Assembly (NCBI RefSeq): GCF_036894955.1
Contig: NZ_CP145905.1
Coordinates: forward strand, 3,056,501-3,120,500
From: Paenibacillus sp. KS-LC4
GTDB lineage: Bacteria; Bacillota; Bacilli; Paenibacillales; Paenibacillaceae
Direction of reading: 5' to 3'
DNA: 64,000 bases
Shown here: positions 44,169 through 53,043 of the stretch, piece by piece
Layout: each line of letters begins with the position of its first letter
How positions within the stretch are numbered: position 1 is the stretch's first letter
The notes under the pieces: generated by a model
What the model was told of the DNA's origin: nothing
What the model saw: the letters and a program-made list of their open reading frames with translations, nothing else
The model's database searches: none
Position numbers and translations under genes: made by a program

Positions 44169-45734
44169 ATGTATGGAATCATTATTGTCGACGATGAATT
44201 ATTTGTCCGCAAGGGATTAATTGAAATGATTGATTGGGAAAACAGCGGTTTCGAGGTGATAGGAGAGGCAGATAACGGAGAAGACGCTCTGGACCTGATC
44301 TGCAAGCTAAAGCCGCATCTTGTCATTACGGATATTCGTATGCCGAGCCTGGACGGAATCGGACTAATTCAAGCCGTAACAGAGGCTCAGCTTGAAACCG
44401 AATTCATTATTATCAGCGGTTATAATGACTTCCGTTACGCCCAGCAGGCGGTTCGATATGGGGTGCTGGATTATGTGCTCAAGCCGATTAATGAGAATGA
44501 AATCGTGAAAGCGCTTTATAAATATCGTGACAAGTTTTCTGCACAGAAACAGCTAAGAGAGAGACTTCATACACATGAGGGAGAGAAACTGATTGAGATG
44601 CTCATCCGCGGTGAAGCTAAGGACAATGCTCTTGAGGCTTGGGAAAAGCATTGGGCGGAGATGGGAGCGAAGGAATTTATGTACGTCTTGCTGGAAATCA
44701 ATAATGTGTTTCCTTGGGGAGACAGGCTCATGCCTCCTAAGGCAGAACTCAAAAAGGCAATTCAGCAATCGGTTCAGCAGATTTGTTCGGAAACTCCGAT
44801 TGTGTACGAGCATCGCCGCTCCTTTGGGTTTATTATACCTGATCTTTATTTAAGAGGGCATAATGGAGATGTCCGGAGCTTCATGACAGATTGTCTGCTC
44901 CAGCTTGATCATCACTTCTCATTAGACATTCAAGCCTATGTAGGCAAAACAGTAAGCTCCTTTATGCTGTTGAAGCATTCTTACGTCAGTGCGAAGGAAA
45001 CCGTGCAATATAAATACTTCAGGCATACCCAGCGTATTTTGCTGCACCGGGACATTGCCGATACGGATCTCCATTATGTCCATATTAGGGACGAGGTGCA
45101 TCGGACAATCATTGAAGCCATTGAAGAGAACAATGAGCATCAGCTTGTTTTAGTTATCGACCGAATGTTTACGGAGTTTGCAGAGAAGGTTGTATCACAG
45201 GAAGCTATAAAGGCGGCCACTATTCAATGTGTCCACAGTGTGCTAAATACGGTCAGAAGTATGGAAGGCGATGAAAAGCGACTGGCAAGCCTTGTGCCGA
45301 TTATGAACTGGCAGGATCATAACATCACATTTAGCGAGCTACGATCATTATTTGAAACCTTTGCGCTGGAGGCTGCCGGGTTGATTCAAAGTCTCTATCA
45401 AAGCTATGGCAGTGGTGGGCTTTATAAAATTAAGTGCTATGTAGATAAAAATTTTCATGAAAATCTTAATTTGAAGAGTATTGCCAATCAATTTTTTATG
45501 AATTCTGCCTATCTCGGACAAATATTCAAGAAGAACTATGGAATGTATTTCAACGACTACTTGCTCCAGCTGCGCATTACTGAGGCCAAGAAGCTTCTAA
45601 GACAGACCGACTTGCGGATTTATGAAATTGCTGAACAGGTGGGCTTTAAAAATGCTGATTATTTCGTAACTCAATTTGAAAAGCTGGGACAGATGACCCC
45701 CACGGAATACAGAAGTCGAATCGGCAAGCGCTAA
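44169..45734 (+). CDS. Response regulator 2 (YesN-like)
   Basis: A 521-residue regulator. The receiver has IIIVDDE, phosphoacceptor Asp55 (LVITDIRMP) and the Lys in YVLKPIN. A middle region of about 280 residues is followed by a C-terminal AraC pair (LNLKSIANQFFMNSAYLGQIFKKNYG; IYEIAEQVGFKNADYFVTQFEKLG). Here the regulator precedes its kinase gene (45759), the reverse of systems 1 and 3. It probably controls ABC system 2 and perhaps GH43. Confidence 0.95.
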   Translation: MYGIIIVDDELFVRKGLIEMIDWENSGFEVIGEADNGEDALDLICKLKPHLVITDIRMPSLDGIGLIQAVTEAQLETEFIIISGYNDFRYAQQAVRYGVLDYVLKPINENEIVKALYKYRDKFSAQKQLRERLHTHEGEKLIEMLIRGEAKDNALEAWEKHWAEMGAKEFMYVLLEINNVFPWGDRLMPPKAELKKAIQQSVQQICSETPIVYEHRRSFGFIIPDLYLRGHNGDVRSFMTDCLLQLDHHFSLDIQAYVGKTVSSFMLLKHSYVSAKETVQYKYFRHTQRILLHRDIADTDLHYVHIRDEVHRTIIEAIEENNEHQLVLVIDRMFTEFAEKVVSQEAIKAATIQCVHSVLNTVRSMEGDEKRLASLVPIMNWQDHNITFSELRSLFETFALEAAGLIQSLYQSYGSGGLYKIKCYVDKNFHENLNLKSIANQFFMNSAYLGQIFKKNYGMYFNDYLLQLRITEAKKLLRQTDLRIYEIAEQVGFKNADYFVTQFEKLGQMTPTEYRSRIGKR

Positions 45735-45758
45735 AGCGAGGAGGGGGAAGGAAAATCC

Positions 45759-47501
45759 ATGAATCTACTGAATAATATCCGGCTGCGGAACAAAATGTTT
45801 CTGGTATATTTTCTTGGTGTCATTGCTCCTATCATTCTGACAAATGCGATTTTTTATAATATTATTACCGAGAATGTAAAAGAACAAAGGATCAATGATA
45901 TTGACCGTGCCGTGGAGCAAATTAAAAATGAATTCCAGTTAATGGTCGACCAAGGTGTAGGGCTGTCTTCCTTTTTTTATGCGGATTACAAAACCAATGA
46001 AGTGTTAAACATGAATTTTACGTATACGGAAGACTACGTAGAGGCCTATGATCTCTATTTAAGATCCATTTTGAACAATTACTCCCCTTTCTCTTCTTCT
46101 CTACAAAACAAAACGATATATGTAGACAATCCCACGCTTTTGAATTCTGGAAATATCGGAATATTATCCGATGAGGTTCGTGAAGAAGCCTGGTATAAGC
46201 TTTGGCTGAAGGCTGCGTCACCACATCCTGTATTTGCTCGCATCGAAGACGCGCAGGGCCAGTTTCAATCTTTTTCGCTGCTGCGGAAAATGGATTATTT
46301 CGCGGATCGAATGGATAAGGAAAAGCTGATAAAAATTGACTTCAAGACGATTGATCTCACAGAAATTTTTTCTAATTTGAATGTGAAGGGAGACATGTAC
46401 CTGCTAGGTCCAGGAGACCGAATAGAATACACAACCAATCCGGCGATTGACTGGAAGGCTAATACGAAGCATCTGTACAGCTCCTTAAATGCAGATAATC
46501 TCATTCAATTTGAAAAGGGATATGGCAGCATCAGTTATTTGCGCGACTGGAGAATTGTGGGAACTATTAATGAGCATGAGATTATTAAGGAGGAGCTGAA
46601 GTCCCGCTATTTCATTCTTTGGTCTGGTTGCGTAATGATGATTTTTCCTACTGTCATTATATTATTTATTACGAGGTCTATTAACGTACGGATAATCGAA
46701 ATCCTGAAGCATATGAAGAAAGTAAAAACACAAAATTTCCAAGTGATTATGTATGGGGAAGCTCGTGATGAAATCGGTCAACTGACGCTCGAATTCAACA
46801 ATATGATTATGCAGATTAAGACATTAATCAACGATGTGTATATTACAGCCATTCAGAAAAAATCACTTGAGCTGGAACGGCGCAAGGCGCAGCTGAATGC
46901 GCTCCAAAGTCAGATTAACCCCCATTTTCTGTTCAATGCGCTGGAAACGATACGGATGCGGAGTTTGCTTAAGCATGAGAAGGAAACAGCCAAAATGATT
47001 CAAAGTATGGCGATGATTTTTCGCAGCTCTTTAACCTGGAACAAGGAATGGGTAACGGTGGAGGAGGAATTGGGTTTTATAATGTGCTTTTTAGATATAC
47101 AGAAATACCGTTTTGAAGACAAGCTGCAATACCACATTGATGTAGAGCCAGCAGCCCGTGCTTGTGTAGTCCCGAAGATGGTATTTCTTCCCTTCGTGGA
47201 GAATGCCAGTATTCATGGGATTGAACCGCTGAAAAAAGGCGGAGGAATTGACATACGGATTGGAATTGAGGAGGATTTTGTCGTTTTTTCGGTCAAGGAC
47301 AATGGAATTGGCATGAACGAGGAACAGGTCAGCAGGCTGTATGATTACCTCAAGTCGGAGGATATTATTGGTGACCGGATTGGGATACAGAATGTCATCT
47401 ACAGGGGAAAAATGCTTTATGGCGACCGAATGGTATTTGAAGTACACAGCGGGCCTGATGAAGGGACACGCATCGTTCTGAAAATTCCATCGAATCCATA
47501 G
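45759..47501 (+). CDS. Sensor histidine kinase 2 (YesM-like)
   Basis: A 580-residue membrane kinase. Helix 1 (MFLVYFLGVIAPIILTNAIF), an extracellular Cache-like sensor, helix 2 (LWSGCVMMIFPTVIILFIT) and HAMP precede phosphoacceptor His389 (INPHFLFNALETIRM). The ATP site shows FVENASIHGI, DNGIGM and GIQNVIYRG. ATG 45759 follows GAGGAGGGGG. The gene sits 24 bases behind its partner regulator, and ABC system 2 follows. Confidence 0.94.
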   Translation: MNLLNNIRLRNKMFLVYFLGVIAPIILTNAIFYNIITENVKEQRINDIDRAVEQIKNEFQLMVDQGVGLSSFFYADYKTNEVLNMNFTYTEDYVEAYDLYLRSILNNYSPFSSSLQNKTIYVDNPTLLNSGNIGILSDEVREEAWYKLWLKAASPHPVFARIEDAQGQFQSFSLLRKMDYFADRMDKEKLIKIDFKTIDLTEIFSNLNVKGDMYLLGPGDRIEYTTNPAIDWKANTKHLYSSLNADNLIQFEKGYGSISYLRDWRIVGTINEHEIIKEELKSRYFILWSGCVMMIFPTVIILFITRSINVRIIEILKHMKKVKTQNFQVIMYGEARDEIGQLTLEFNNMIMQIKTLINDVYITAIQKKSLELERRKAQLNALQSQINPHFLFNALETIRMRSLLKHEKETAKMIQSMAMIFRSSLTWNKEWVTVEEELGFIMCFLDIQKYRFEDKLQYHIDVEPAARACVVPKMVFLPFVENASIHGIEPLKKGGGIDIRIGIEEDFVVFSVKDNGIGMNEEQVSRLYDYLKSEDIIGDRIGIQNVIYRGKMLYGDRMVFEVHSGPDEGTRIVLKIPSNP

Positions 47502-47542
47502 TTTTCAAAGAATAAACCATAGTTTAATGGGTAACGATGGAA

Positions 47543-47556
47543 TGAAAACGCTTTTA
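47543..47556 (+). promoter_or_regulatory. Probable cre site overlapping the promoter of ABC system 2
   Basis: TGAAAACGCTTTTA differs from the cre consensus TGNAANCGNWNNCA only at position 13. It overlaps TATACT (47555-47560), a plausible -10 box, 47 bases before the binding-protein start. Confidence 0.55.
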
Positions 47557-47602
47557 TACTATAGGAGCAGGACACCATTCATATAAAGGGGGAGTAAAAG
47601 CA

Positions 47603-49306
47603 ATGAGCAAAACCAGAAGAATGTGGCTTCTCTGCTTAACAGCCGTTTTATCGTTATCTATGATTACAGCTTGCTCTGGCAACAATAATACCAAGGGGAG
47701 TACAGGAACGGCGGAGCCGAGTGGTAGTGCGACTGCCGAGGCCAAGCAGGATAAAGTAACCTTTACAATTTTCAACGGGGTAGCCGGATCTAAGGATGGT
47801 AACACCAATCAAACGACGCTCGGTAAGCTCCTAGAGGATCAAACTGGTGTAAATTTTAAGCTGGAGTTTGTAGTTGGCGATTTAAATACAAAGATTGGTA
47901 CGATGATTGCTGCTAACGATTATCCAGATGTGCTAATCCCGGATGCAGCAATAGAAGAAGTGCTGAATGCAGGTGCCTTTATTCCGCTCGATGATCTCAT
48001 TGAGCAATACGGTCCGAATATCAAGCGGGTTTATGGAAAATCACTGAATCAAATGAAATCTAAAGATGGGAAAATTTATTTTCTCCCTATTGCCGCTCAA
48101 GTGAATGATTTTATTCCTGAGCCGGAAGCCGGAGCAGCCTTCTGGGTGCAGCGTCGTGTACTTGAGGAAGCTGGATATCCTAAGATTAAAACGTTGGATC
48201 AATATGTCGAGCTCATTACAAATTACCGAGATAAGCATAAGGACGAAAATCTAACAGGATTAGTGTCGCTTACACATGACTGGAGATTTTTTGCTACCTC
48301 CAATCCGCCTATGCATCTTATGGGCTATCCGAATGACGGCAACGTTATGGTAGATACCAACACGTGGGAAGCCAAAACATATGCAGGCTCAGACGCCACG
48401 AAGAAGTGGCTGAAACAATTAAATACGCTTAATGCAAATGGACTTTTTGACAAAGCCTCCTTTGTTGACAACTACGACCAATATATCGCTAAATTGACCT
48501 CCCATAAGGTACTCGGCTTTTTCGATTATCGTTGGCAGGTAGATAATGCGCTTAATGTCTTGAAGGATGCGGCAAGAAAAGATCCTTCGCTGGACGGATA
48601 TAATTACTTCCCGCTGCCGATTACCTATGATGAAAATACGCCGGATGCTTATCTCGATCCTCCAGGCGGATTAGTAACCAACCGCGGAATCGGGATTACG
48701 GTTAGCGCCAAGGATCCGGTTCGAATCATTCAGTACTTTGACAATATGCTGACGGAAGAAAATCAGACGCTATTGTCATGGGGAATCAAGGGCGAAACCT
48801 ATGAAGTAAATGAAGAGGGCCGCTTCTATCGTACGCAAGAGCAAATTGACAAAATTGATGAGCCGTTCAGAGAAAGCTTTGGCTTCAAATATTACAGCTG
48901 GAACTGGCCAATGTATAATGCTACCTCTACACTTGCTGATGGCAATGCTCGAAATGTTGCCAGCCAGCCAGAGGTTTTCCAAATGACACTGACGGAGAAG
49001 GATAAACTCATTCTGGACAAATATGGTGTCCAAACCTATAGCCAGCTGTATGCTGAGCCAGTTAGCCGTCCGTACTTCCCTGCTTGGGGCTTTGCCAAGG
49101 AGCAAAATTCACCGGAGCAGCTATGGGAAGCAAACAAGGATGAAATGACGAAGAAGTACTTCCCGAAAATGGTAATGGCTGCTCCCGATAAGTTTGATGC
49201 GATCTGGGAGGAGTATATGAAGGAGTTCAGCAAGCTAGACACGGCTGGCTATGAAAAATGGACAACGGAGCAAGTGAAGCTGAAGGTTGAGATGGCGAAC
49301 CAGTAA
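47603..49306 (+). CDS. Sugar ABC transporter substrate-binding lipoprotein 2 (LplA-like, large)
   Basis: A 567-residue solute-binding lipoprotein of the long type found with LplB/LplC permeases. The signal peptide ends at the lipobox ITAC (Cys about 24), and a Gly/Ser/Thr-rich linker follows. The mature part has FTIFNGVAGSKDGN, YPDVLIPDAAIEEV and IPLDDLIEQYGPNIKRV. ATG 47603 follows AAGGGGGAG. It starts an operon with two permeases; a hairpin after its stop may reduce read-through. The ligand is unknown, probably a complex xylan or glycan oligosaccharide. Confidence 0.93.
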   Translation: MSKTRRMWLLCLTAVLSLSMITACSGNNNTKGSTGTAEPSGSATAEAKQDKVTFTIFNGVAGSKDGNTNQTTLGKLLEDQTGVNFKLEFVVGDLNTKIGTMIAANDYPDVLIPDAAIEEVLNAGAFIPLDDLIEQYGPNIKRVYGKSLNQMKSKDGKIYFLPIAAQVNDFIPEPEAGAAFWVQRRVLEEAGYPKIKTLDQYVELITNYRDKHKDENLTGLVSLTHDWRFFATSNPPMHLMGYPNDGNVMVDTNTWEAKTYAGSDATKKWLKQLNTLNANGLFDKASFVDNYDQYIAKLTSHKVLGFFDYRWQVDNALNVLKDAARKDPSLDGYNYFPLPITYDENTPDAYLDPPGGLVTNRGIGITVSAKDPVRIIQYFDNMLTEENQTLLSWGIKGETYEVNEEGRFYRTQEQIDKIDEPFRESFGFKYYSWNWPMYNATSTLADGNARNVASQPEVFQMTLTEKDKLILDKYGVQTYSQLYAEPVSRPYFPAWGFAKEQNSPEQLWEANKDEMTKKYFPKMVMAAPDKFDAIWEEYMKEFSKLDTAGYEKWTTEQVKLKVEMANQ

Positions 49307-49320
49307 TCGTATTTATGAGA

Positions 49321-49355
49321 AAGGCCAGACTGCATCGGTTGAGGCTGGCCTTTTA
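49321..49355 (+). terminator. Terminator or attenuator between binding protein 2 and its permeases
   Basis: An 8-bp perfect stem, AAGGCCAG (49321-49328) with CTGGCCTT (49345-49352), is followed by a short T run. It sits 15 bases after the binding-protein stop. Confidence 0.8.
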
Positions 49356-49394
49356 TGAATGTTTGCTTTATCCGTATGGCTTTGGAAGGAGAGA

Positions 49395-50369
49395 ATGAAG
49401 GTGGACAAAAATACGGTATTGACGATGTCAAAGGCAAACAAACAACATAGCCGAATCAGTGTTTTCTTTAAGAGGCTGTTTCAACAGCGTGCCCTTGCCA
49501 TCATGTCCGTTCCCTTTTTAATATGGCTCATTATATTTAAATATTTACCGCTATGGGGCTGGACCATTGCATTCCAGGATTATAAGCCGGCTAAAAAATT
49601 TCTAGAGCAGTCATGGATTGGGTTCGAGCATTTTAAATTTTTGTTCGGAGATGACCGGTTTCTCAGGGTTTTACGAAATACGCTGGCTATGAGCTCGATT
49701 AATCTGATTTTTGGCTTCGTTACAGCCATTACACTTGCCTTGCTGCTTAATGAGGTACGAAATATCGCCTTTAAACGTGTCGTTCAGACGGTCAGCTATT
49801 TACCCCACTTTATATCTTGGGTGGTGGCCGCGAGTATTATCCAAACGACCTTGTCGCCGGATGGAACGATCAACCAGCTGTTAGTGGGATTAGGTTTTAT
49901 TGATCGCGGCAGTGAAATATTGTTTTTAGGCATTCCTGAGTATTTCTGGACCATATTCGGAGCCAGCTCTATCTGGAAAGACATAGGCTGGAATACGATT
50001 GTGTATTTGGCGGCGATGACAACAATAGATCCTACGCAATATGAGGCTGCAGAGATTGATGGTGCGAACCGTTTCAAAAAGATGATCTATATTACGCTGC
50101 CTGGTATTAAGTCGGTTGTAATCATCCTGCTTATTATGAATATTGGATATTTGCTGGAGTCGGGATTCGAGCCTCAGTATTTGCTAGGCAATGGCATGAA
50201 TGTGGACTATTCCGAAAACATTGATATTTTCGTATTGAAATACGGGATTGCCCAAAGTAATTTCTCCCTTTCCATTGCAGCAGGCATGTTCAAGACCGTG
50301 GTCAGCTTCATTCTCTTGTTCATAGCGAATAACGCTGCGAAACGTATGGGCGAAGCCAGGCTGTATTAG
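49395..50369 (+). CDS. ABC transporter permease 2a (LplB-like)
   Basis: A membrane permease of about 324 residues with six helices. The first is IMSVPFLIWLIIFKYLPLW, and the EAA loop is YEAAEIDGANRFKKMIYITLPG. The start is ambiguous: ATG 49395 is three bases after AGGAG and GTG 49401 is nine bases after it. Translation from 49359 is unlikely. It ends 16 bases before permease 2b. The ATPase is encoded outside the window. Confidence 0.92.
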   Translation: MKVDKNTVLTMSKANKQHSRISVFFKRLFQQRALAIMSVPFLIWLIIFKYLPLWGWTIAFQDYKPAKKFLEQSWIGFEHFKFLFGDDRFLRVLRNTLAMSSINLIFGFVTAITLALLLNEVRNIAFKRVVQTVSYLPHFISWVVAASIIQTTLSPDGTINQLLVGLGFIDRGSEILFLGIPEYFWTIFGASSIWKDIGWNTIVYLAAMTTIDPTQYEAAEIDGANRFKKMIYITLPGIKSVVIILLIMNIGYLLESGFEPQYLLGNGMNVDYSENIDIFVLKYGIAQSNFSLSIAAGMFKTVVSFILLFIANNAAKRMGEARLY

Positions 50370-50385
50370 AAAAGGAGGAGCACGA

Positions 50386-51330
50386 ATGGAAACCGTAGCT
50401 GTCAAAAAGAATAAACGGAACAAGCATCAAATGAACACTTCCTTCGGTGACCGCTTGTTCGTCATTTGCAACTACAGCTTTATGATTTTTTTGATGATCA
50501 TTACTCTCTACCCATTTTTGAATGTACTTGCGGTTTCTCTCAACAGCGCACAGGATTCAATAAAAGGCGGAATATACCTGCTGCCAAGAGAGTGGACACT
50601 CGCTAACTATAGCTACATTTTAAGAGAGGCGACCATTTTTCATGCGACTTTCATATCAGTCCTGCGCACAGTCATAGGAACCGTCGTCACAGTCTTCTGC
50701 TCAGCGATGGTGGCTTTTACGCTTAGCAGACAGGAATATGTGCTGCGCAAATTCATCACTGTGGCCTTCATTATGACCATGTATTTTAACGGAGGATTAA
50801 TTCCAAATTATCTCTTAATGAGAGATTTGGGGCTGGTGGGCAGCTTCTGGGTGTATATTCTTCCGGGCGTTATTGGCGTGTTCAACCTGATTATTATCCG
50901 TTCCTTTATCGAGAATCTTCCTGAAAGCATACTTGAGTCGGCAAAAATTGATGGTGCAGGAGATTACAGAACCTTCTTCAGTATTATTTTGCCGTTAACG
51001 GTGCCCGTGCTTGCAACGGTAGCTTTATTTTCAGGGGTATACCAATGGAATATGTGGTTTGATGTATTTCTTTATAATTCATCCGACAGCAATTTAAGCA
51101 CCTTGCAATATGAATTGCAGAAAATTTTACAGAACTCCAATACAACCACTGGAACATCCAGCATGGATGGCATGATTCAAGGGGCAACTGGAGGACAGCA
51201 AAATATGGTTACGCCTATGGCAGTTCGTGCTACGATGACGATTGTTGCCTCGGTGCCGATTATTATGGTGTATCCGTTCCTGCAGAAATATTTTGTTAAA
51301 GGCATGATGGTAGGCGGAGTAAAAGGGTAA
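50386..51330 (+). CDS. ABC transporter permease 2b (LplC/YtcP-like)
   Basis: A 314-residue membrane permease, partner of 2a. It begins its membrane part with FVICNYSFMIFLMIITLYPFLNVLAVS. The EAA loop is LESAKIDGAGDYRTFFSIILPL and the C terminus is LQKYFVKGMMVGGVKG. ATG 50386 follows AAAGGAGGAG. The carboxylesterase gene follows after 32 bases in the same direction and is probably in the operon. Confidence 0.93.
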   Translation: METVAVKKNKRNKHQMNTSFGDRLFVICNYSFMIFLMIITLYPFLNVLAVSLNSAQDSIKGGIYLLPREWTLANYSYILREATIFHATFISVLRTVIGTVVTVFCSAMVAFTLSRQEYVLRKFITVAFIMTMYFNGGLIPNYLLMRDLGLVGSFWVYILPGVIGVFNLIIIRSFIENLPESILESAKIDGAGDYRTFFSIILPLTVPVLATVALFSGVYQWNMWFDVFLYNSSDSNLSTLQYELQKILQNSNTTTGTSSMDGMIQGATGGQQNMVTPMAVRATMTIVASVPIIMVYPFLQKYFVKGMMVGGVKG

Positions 51331-51362
51331 ATTCGAGCTTATATTCAGAGAGGGGCGAATGC

Positions 51363-52880
51363 ATGTTAAGAGAAGTGCATGTTGAAAATGGGATCGTTCA
51401 AGGTTTGCCCGCGGCTGATCCGCGTATTACCAGCTTCAAGGGAATTCCGTTTGCGGCCCCGCCTGTTGGAGAGAACCGCTGGCGTGCTCCTCAGCCTGTA
51501 CAAAACTGGGATGGGAAATGGAAGGCGTATGATTTTGCTCCTATGTCCATGCAAGCACCGACCGTTATTGATATCAATAATATTTATTCTCGGGAATGGG
51601 CTGTTGATCCTAACCTGCCGATGAATGAAGACTGCCTTTACCTTAATGTGTGGACACCTGCCAAACAGACCGATGAGTTGCTGCCCGTTTTTGTATGGTA
51701 TTTCGGTGGAGGATTCCAGGTCGGACATACGGCCGAAATGGAGTTTGACGGCGAACGTATTGCCCGTAGAGGGATTGTCGTCGTGACCGTGAATTACCGC
51801 TTGAATGCCTTTGGCTTTCTAAGCCATCCTGAAATTACTGCTGAGTCGCCCGATGCTCCGGCGAATTTTGGACATCTTGATCAGCAGGCAGGTACGCAGT
51901 GGGTGAAACGAAACATTGCTGCTTTTGGCGGAGATCCTAATCAAATCACAATAGGGGGACAGTCAGCTGGCGGCGGAAGTGTGCTGAGCCAGCTGACCTC
52001 CCCGCAAAATGAGGGACTGTTCCAGCGGGTCGTCATTATGAGCGGTGTCTTTACCCCGCTCTACCCAAACAACCCAATGCCGCCAAGGAAGCGCTCTCTT
52101 AAGGCGGCTGAGGAGGACGGAGCTTCCTTCTTTGAATTCATTGGGGTGTCTACTTTGGAAGAGGCTCGTAAACTGGATGCCGTATATATTCGTGATAAAA
52201 TGCTGGAGTTTGGCGGTTTATGGGGTACCGTTGTGGACCATCAGTATTGTAATGGCAATCCTTATGACCTGCTTCTGAAGGGGCAGTTCCATAAGGTTCC
52301 GATTATGCTAGGAAATACGGCATCTGAATTTCTCAGCGTACCTGCTGTCAGCAGCGTGGATGAATTCAGAGCGATGGCTGTTGAAATGTTCGGCGAGGAA
52401 GCGGAGGAATACCTTAAGCTTTTTGCCGCTCATTCAGAAAATGTTGAGGAACTAATAAGTCAAGCTTCCGTTAACCATATTGAATATGCGGCCCGTGTTT
52501 CTGTTAAGGCCAACAGTGATTCTGGCAACGGCGTCCCTATGTACTACTATACTTTTGATGCTGATATTCCAGGCTGGGACAATCCGGGAACGTTCCATTC
52601 AGTGGATCTGTGGTTTCACTTTGAGACTCTGGCCAAATGCTGGCGTCCCTTTGTGGGCAAGCATTATGATCTTGCCCGTCAAATGTGCAATTATCTTGCC
52701 AATTTCATTAGCACGGGAGATCCAAATGGTAAAGATTCCACAGGTGAGGATATGCCTTCATGGAAACCGTGTACAGCGGAAGCGCCTTACGGCATGAAAT
52801 TTGCGGATAAGGCGGAGTTTGTGGCGGAGCCTCCGAGTGAGGTTATGCAATTTCTAGTCAGGCAATATTTCAGGCATTAA
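51363..52880 (+). CDS. Type-B carboxylesterase
   Basis: A 505-residue alpha/beta-hydrolase of the carboxylesterase type-B family. The oxyanion segment VWYFGGGFQVGH and nucleophile Ser201 in GGQSAGGGS are clear. The Glu lies in the TASEFLS region and the His is probably in GTFHSVDLWFHF. EDCLYLNVW is the second family signature. There is no signal peptide. Its place at the end of ABC operon 2 suggests removal of acetyl, feruloyl or similar esters from imported oligosaccharides. A bidirectional terminator follows. Confidence 0.93.
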   Translation: MLREVHVENGIVQGLPAADPRITSFKGIPFAAPPVGENRWRAPQPVQNWDGKWKAYDFAPMSMQAPTVIDINNIYSREWAVDPNLPMNEDCLYLNVWTPAKQTDELLPVFVWYFGGGFQVGHTAEMEFDGERIARRGIVVVTVNYRLNAFGFLSHPEITAESPDAPANFGHLDQQAGTQWVKRNIAAFGGDPNQITIGGQSAGGGSVLSQLTSPQNEGLFQRVVIMSGVFTPLYPNNPMPPRKRSLKAAEEDGASFFEFIGVSTLEEARKLDAVYIRDKMLEFGGLWGTVVDHQYCNGNPYDLLLKGQFHKVPIMLGNTASEFLSVPAVSSVDEFRAMAVEMFGEEAEEYLKLFAAHSENVEELISQASVNHIEYAARVSVKANSDSGNGVPMYYYTFDADIPGWDNPGTFHSVDLWFHFETLAKCWRPFVGKHYDLARQMCNYLANFISTGDPNGKDSTGEDMPSWKPCTAEAPYGMKFADKAEFVAEPPSEVMQFLVRQYFRH

Positions 52881-52937
52881 GCAAGATCCATTTTTTGGTT
52901 TGCAGCTTGCTCTGAAATCCGATTTTAGCAAAATGAG

Positions 52938-52982
52938 CAAAGAAGCTGGCGCCTTGGTTACTAAGCGCCAGCTTCTTTTGCT
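52938..52982. terminator. Bidirectional terminator between the carboxylesterase and GH5 genes
   Basis: GAAGCTGGCGC (52942-52952) and GCGCCAGCTTC (52965-52975) form an 11-bp perfect stem that extends outward through A/T pairs with one extra base. It lies between converging genes. Confidence 0.9.
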
Positions 52983-53043
52983 GCGAAAACCTATTCCATT
53001 CATGTTCCTTTGTTTCTGAATCTATTAAGCATAAATCGGCAGG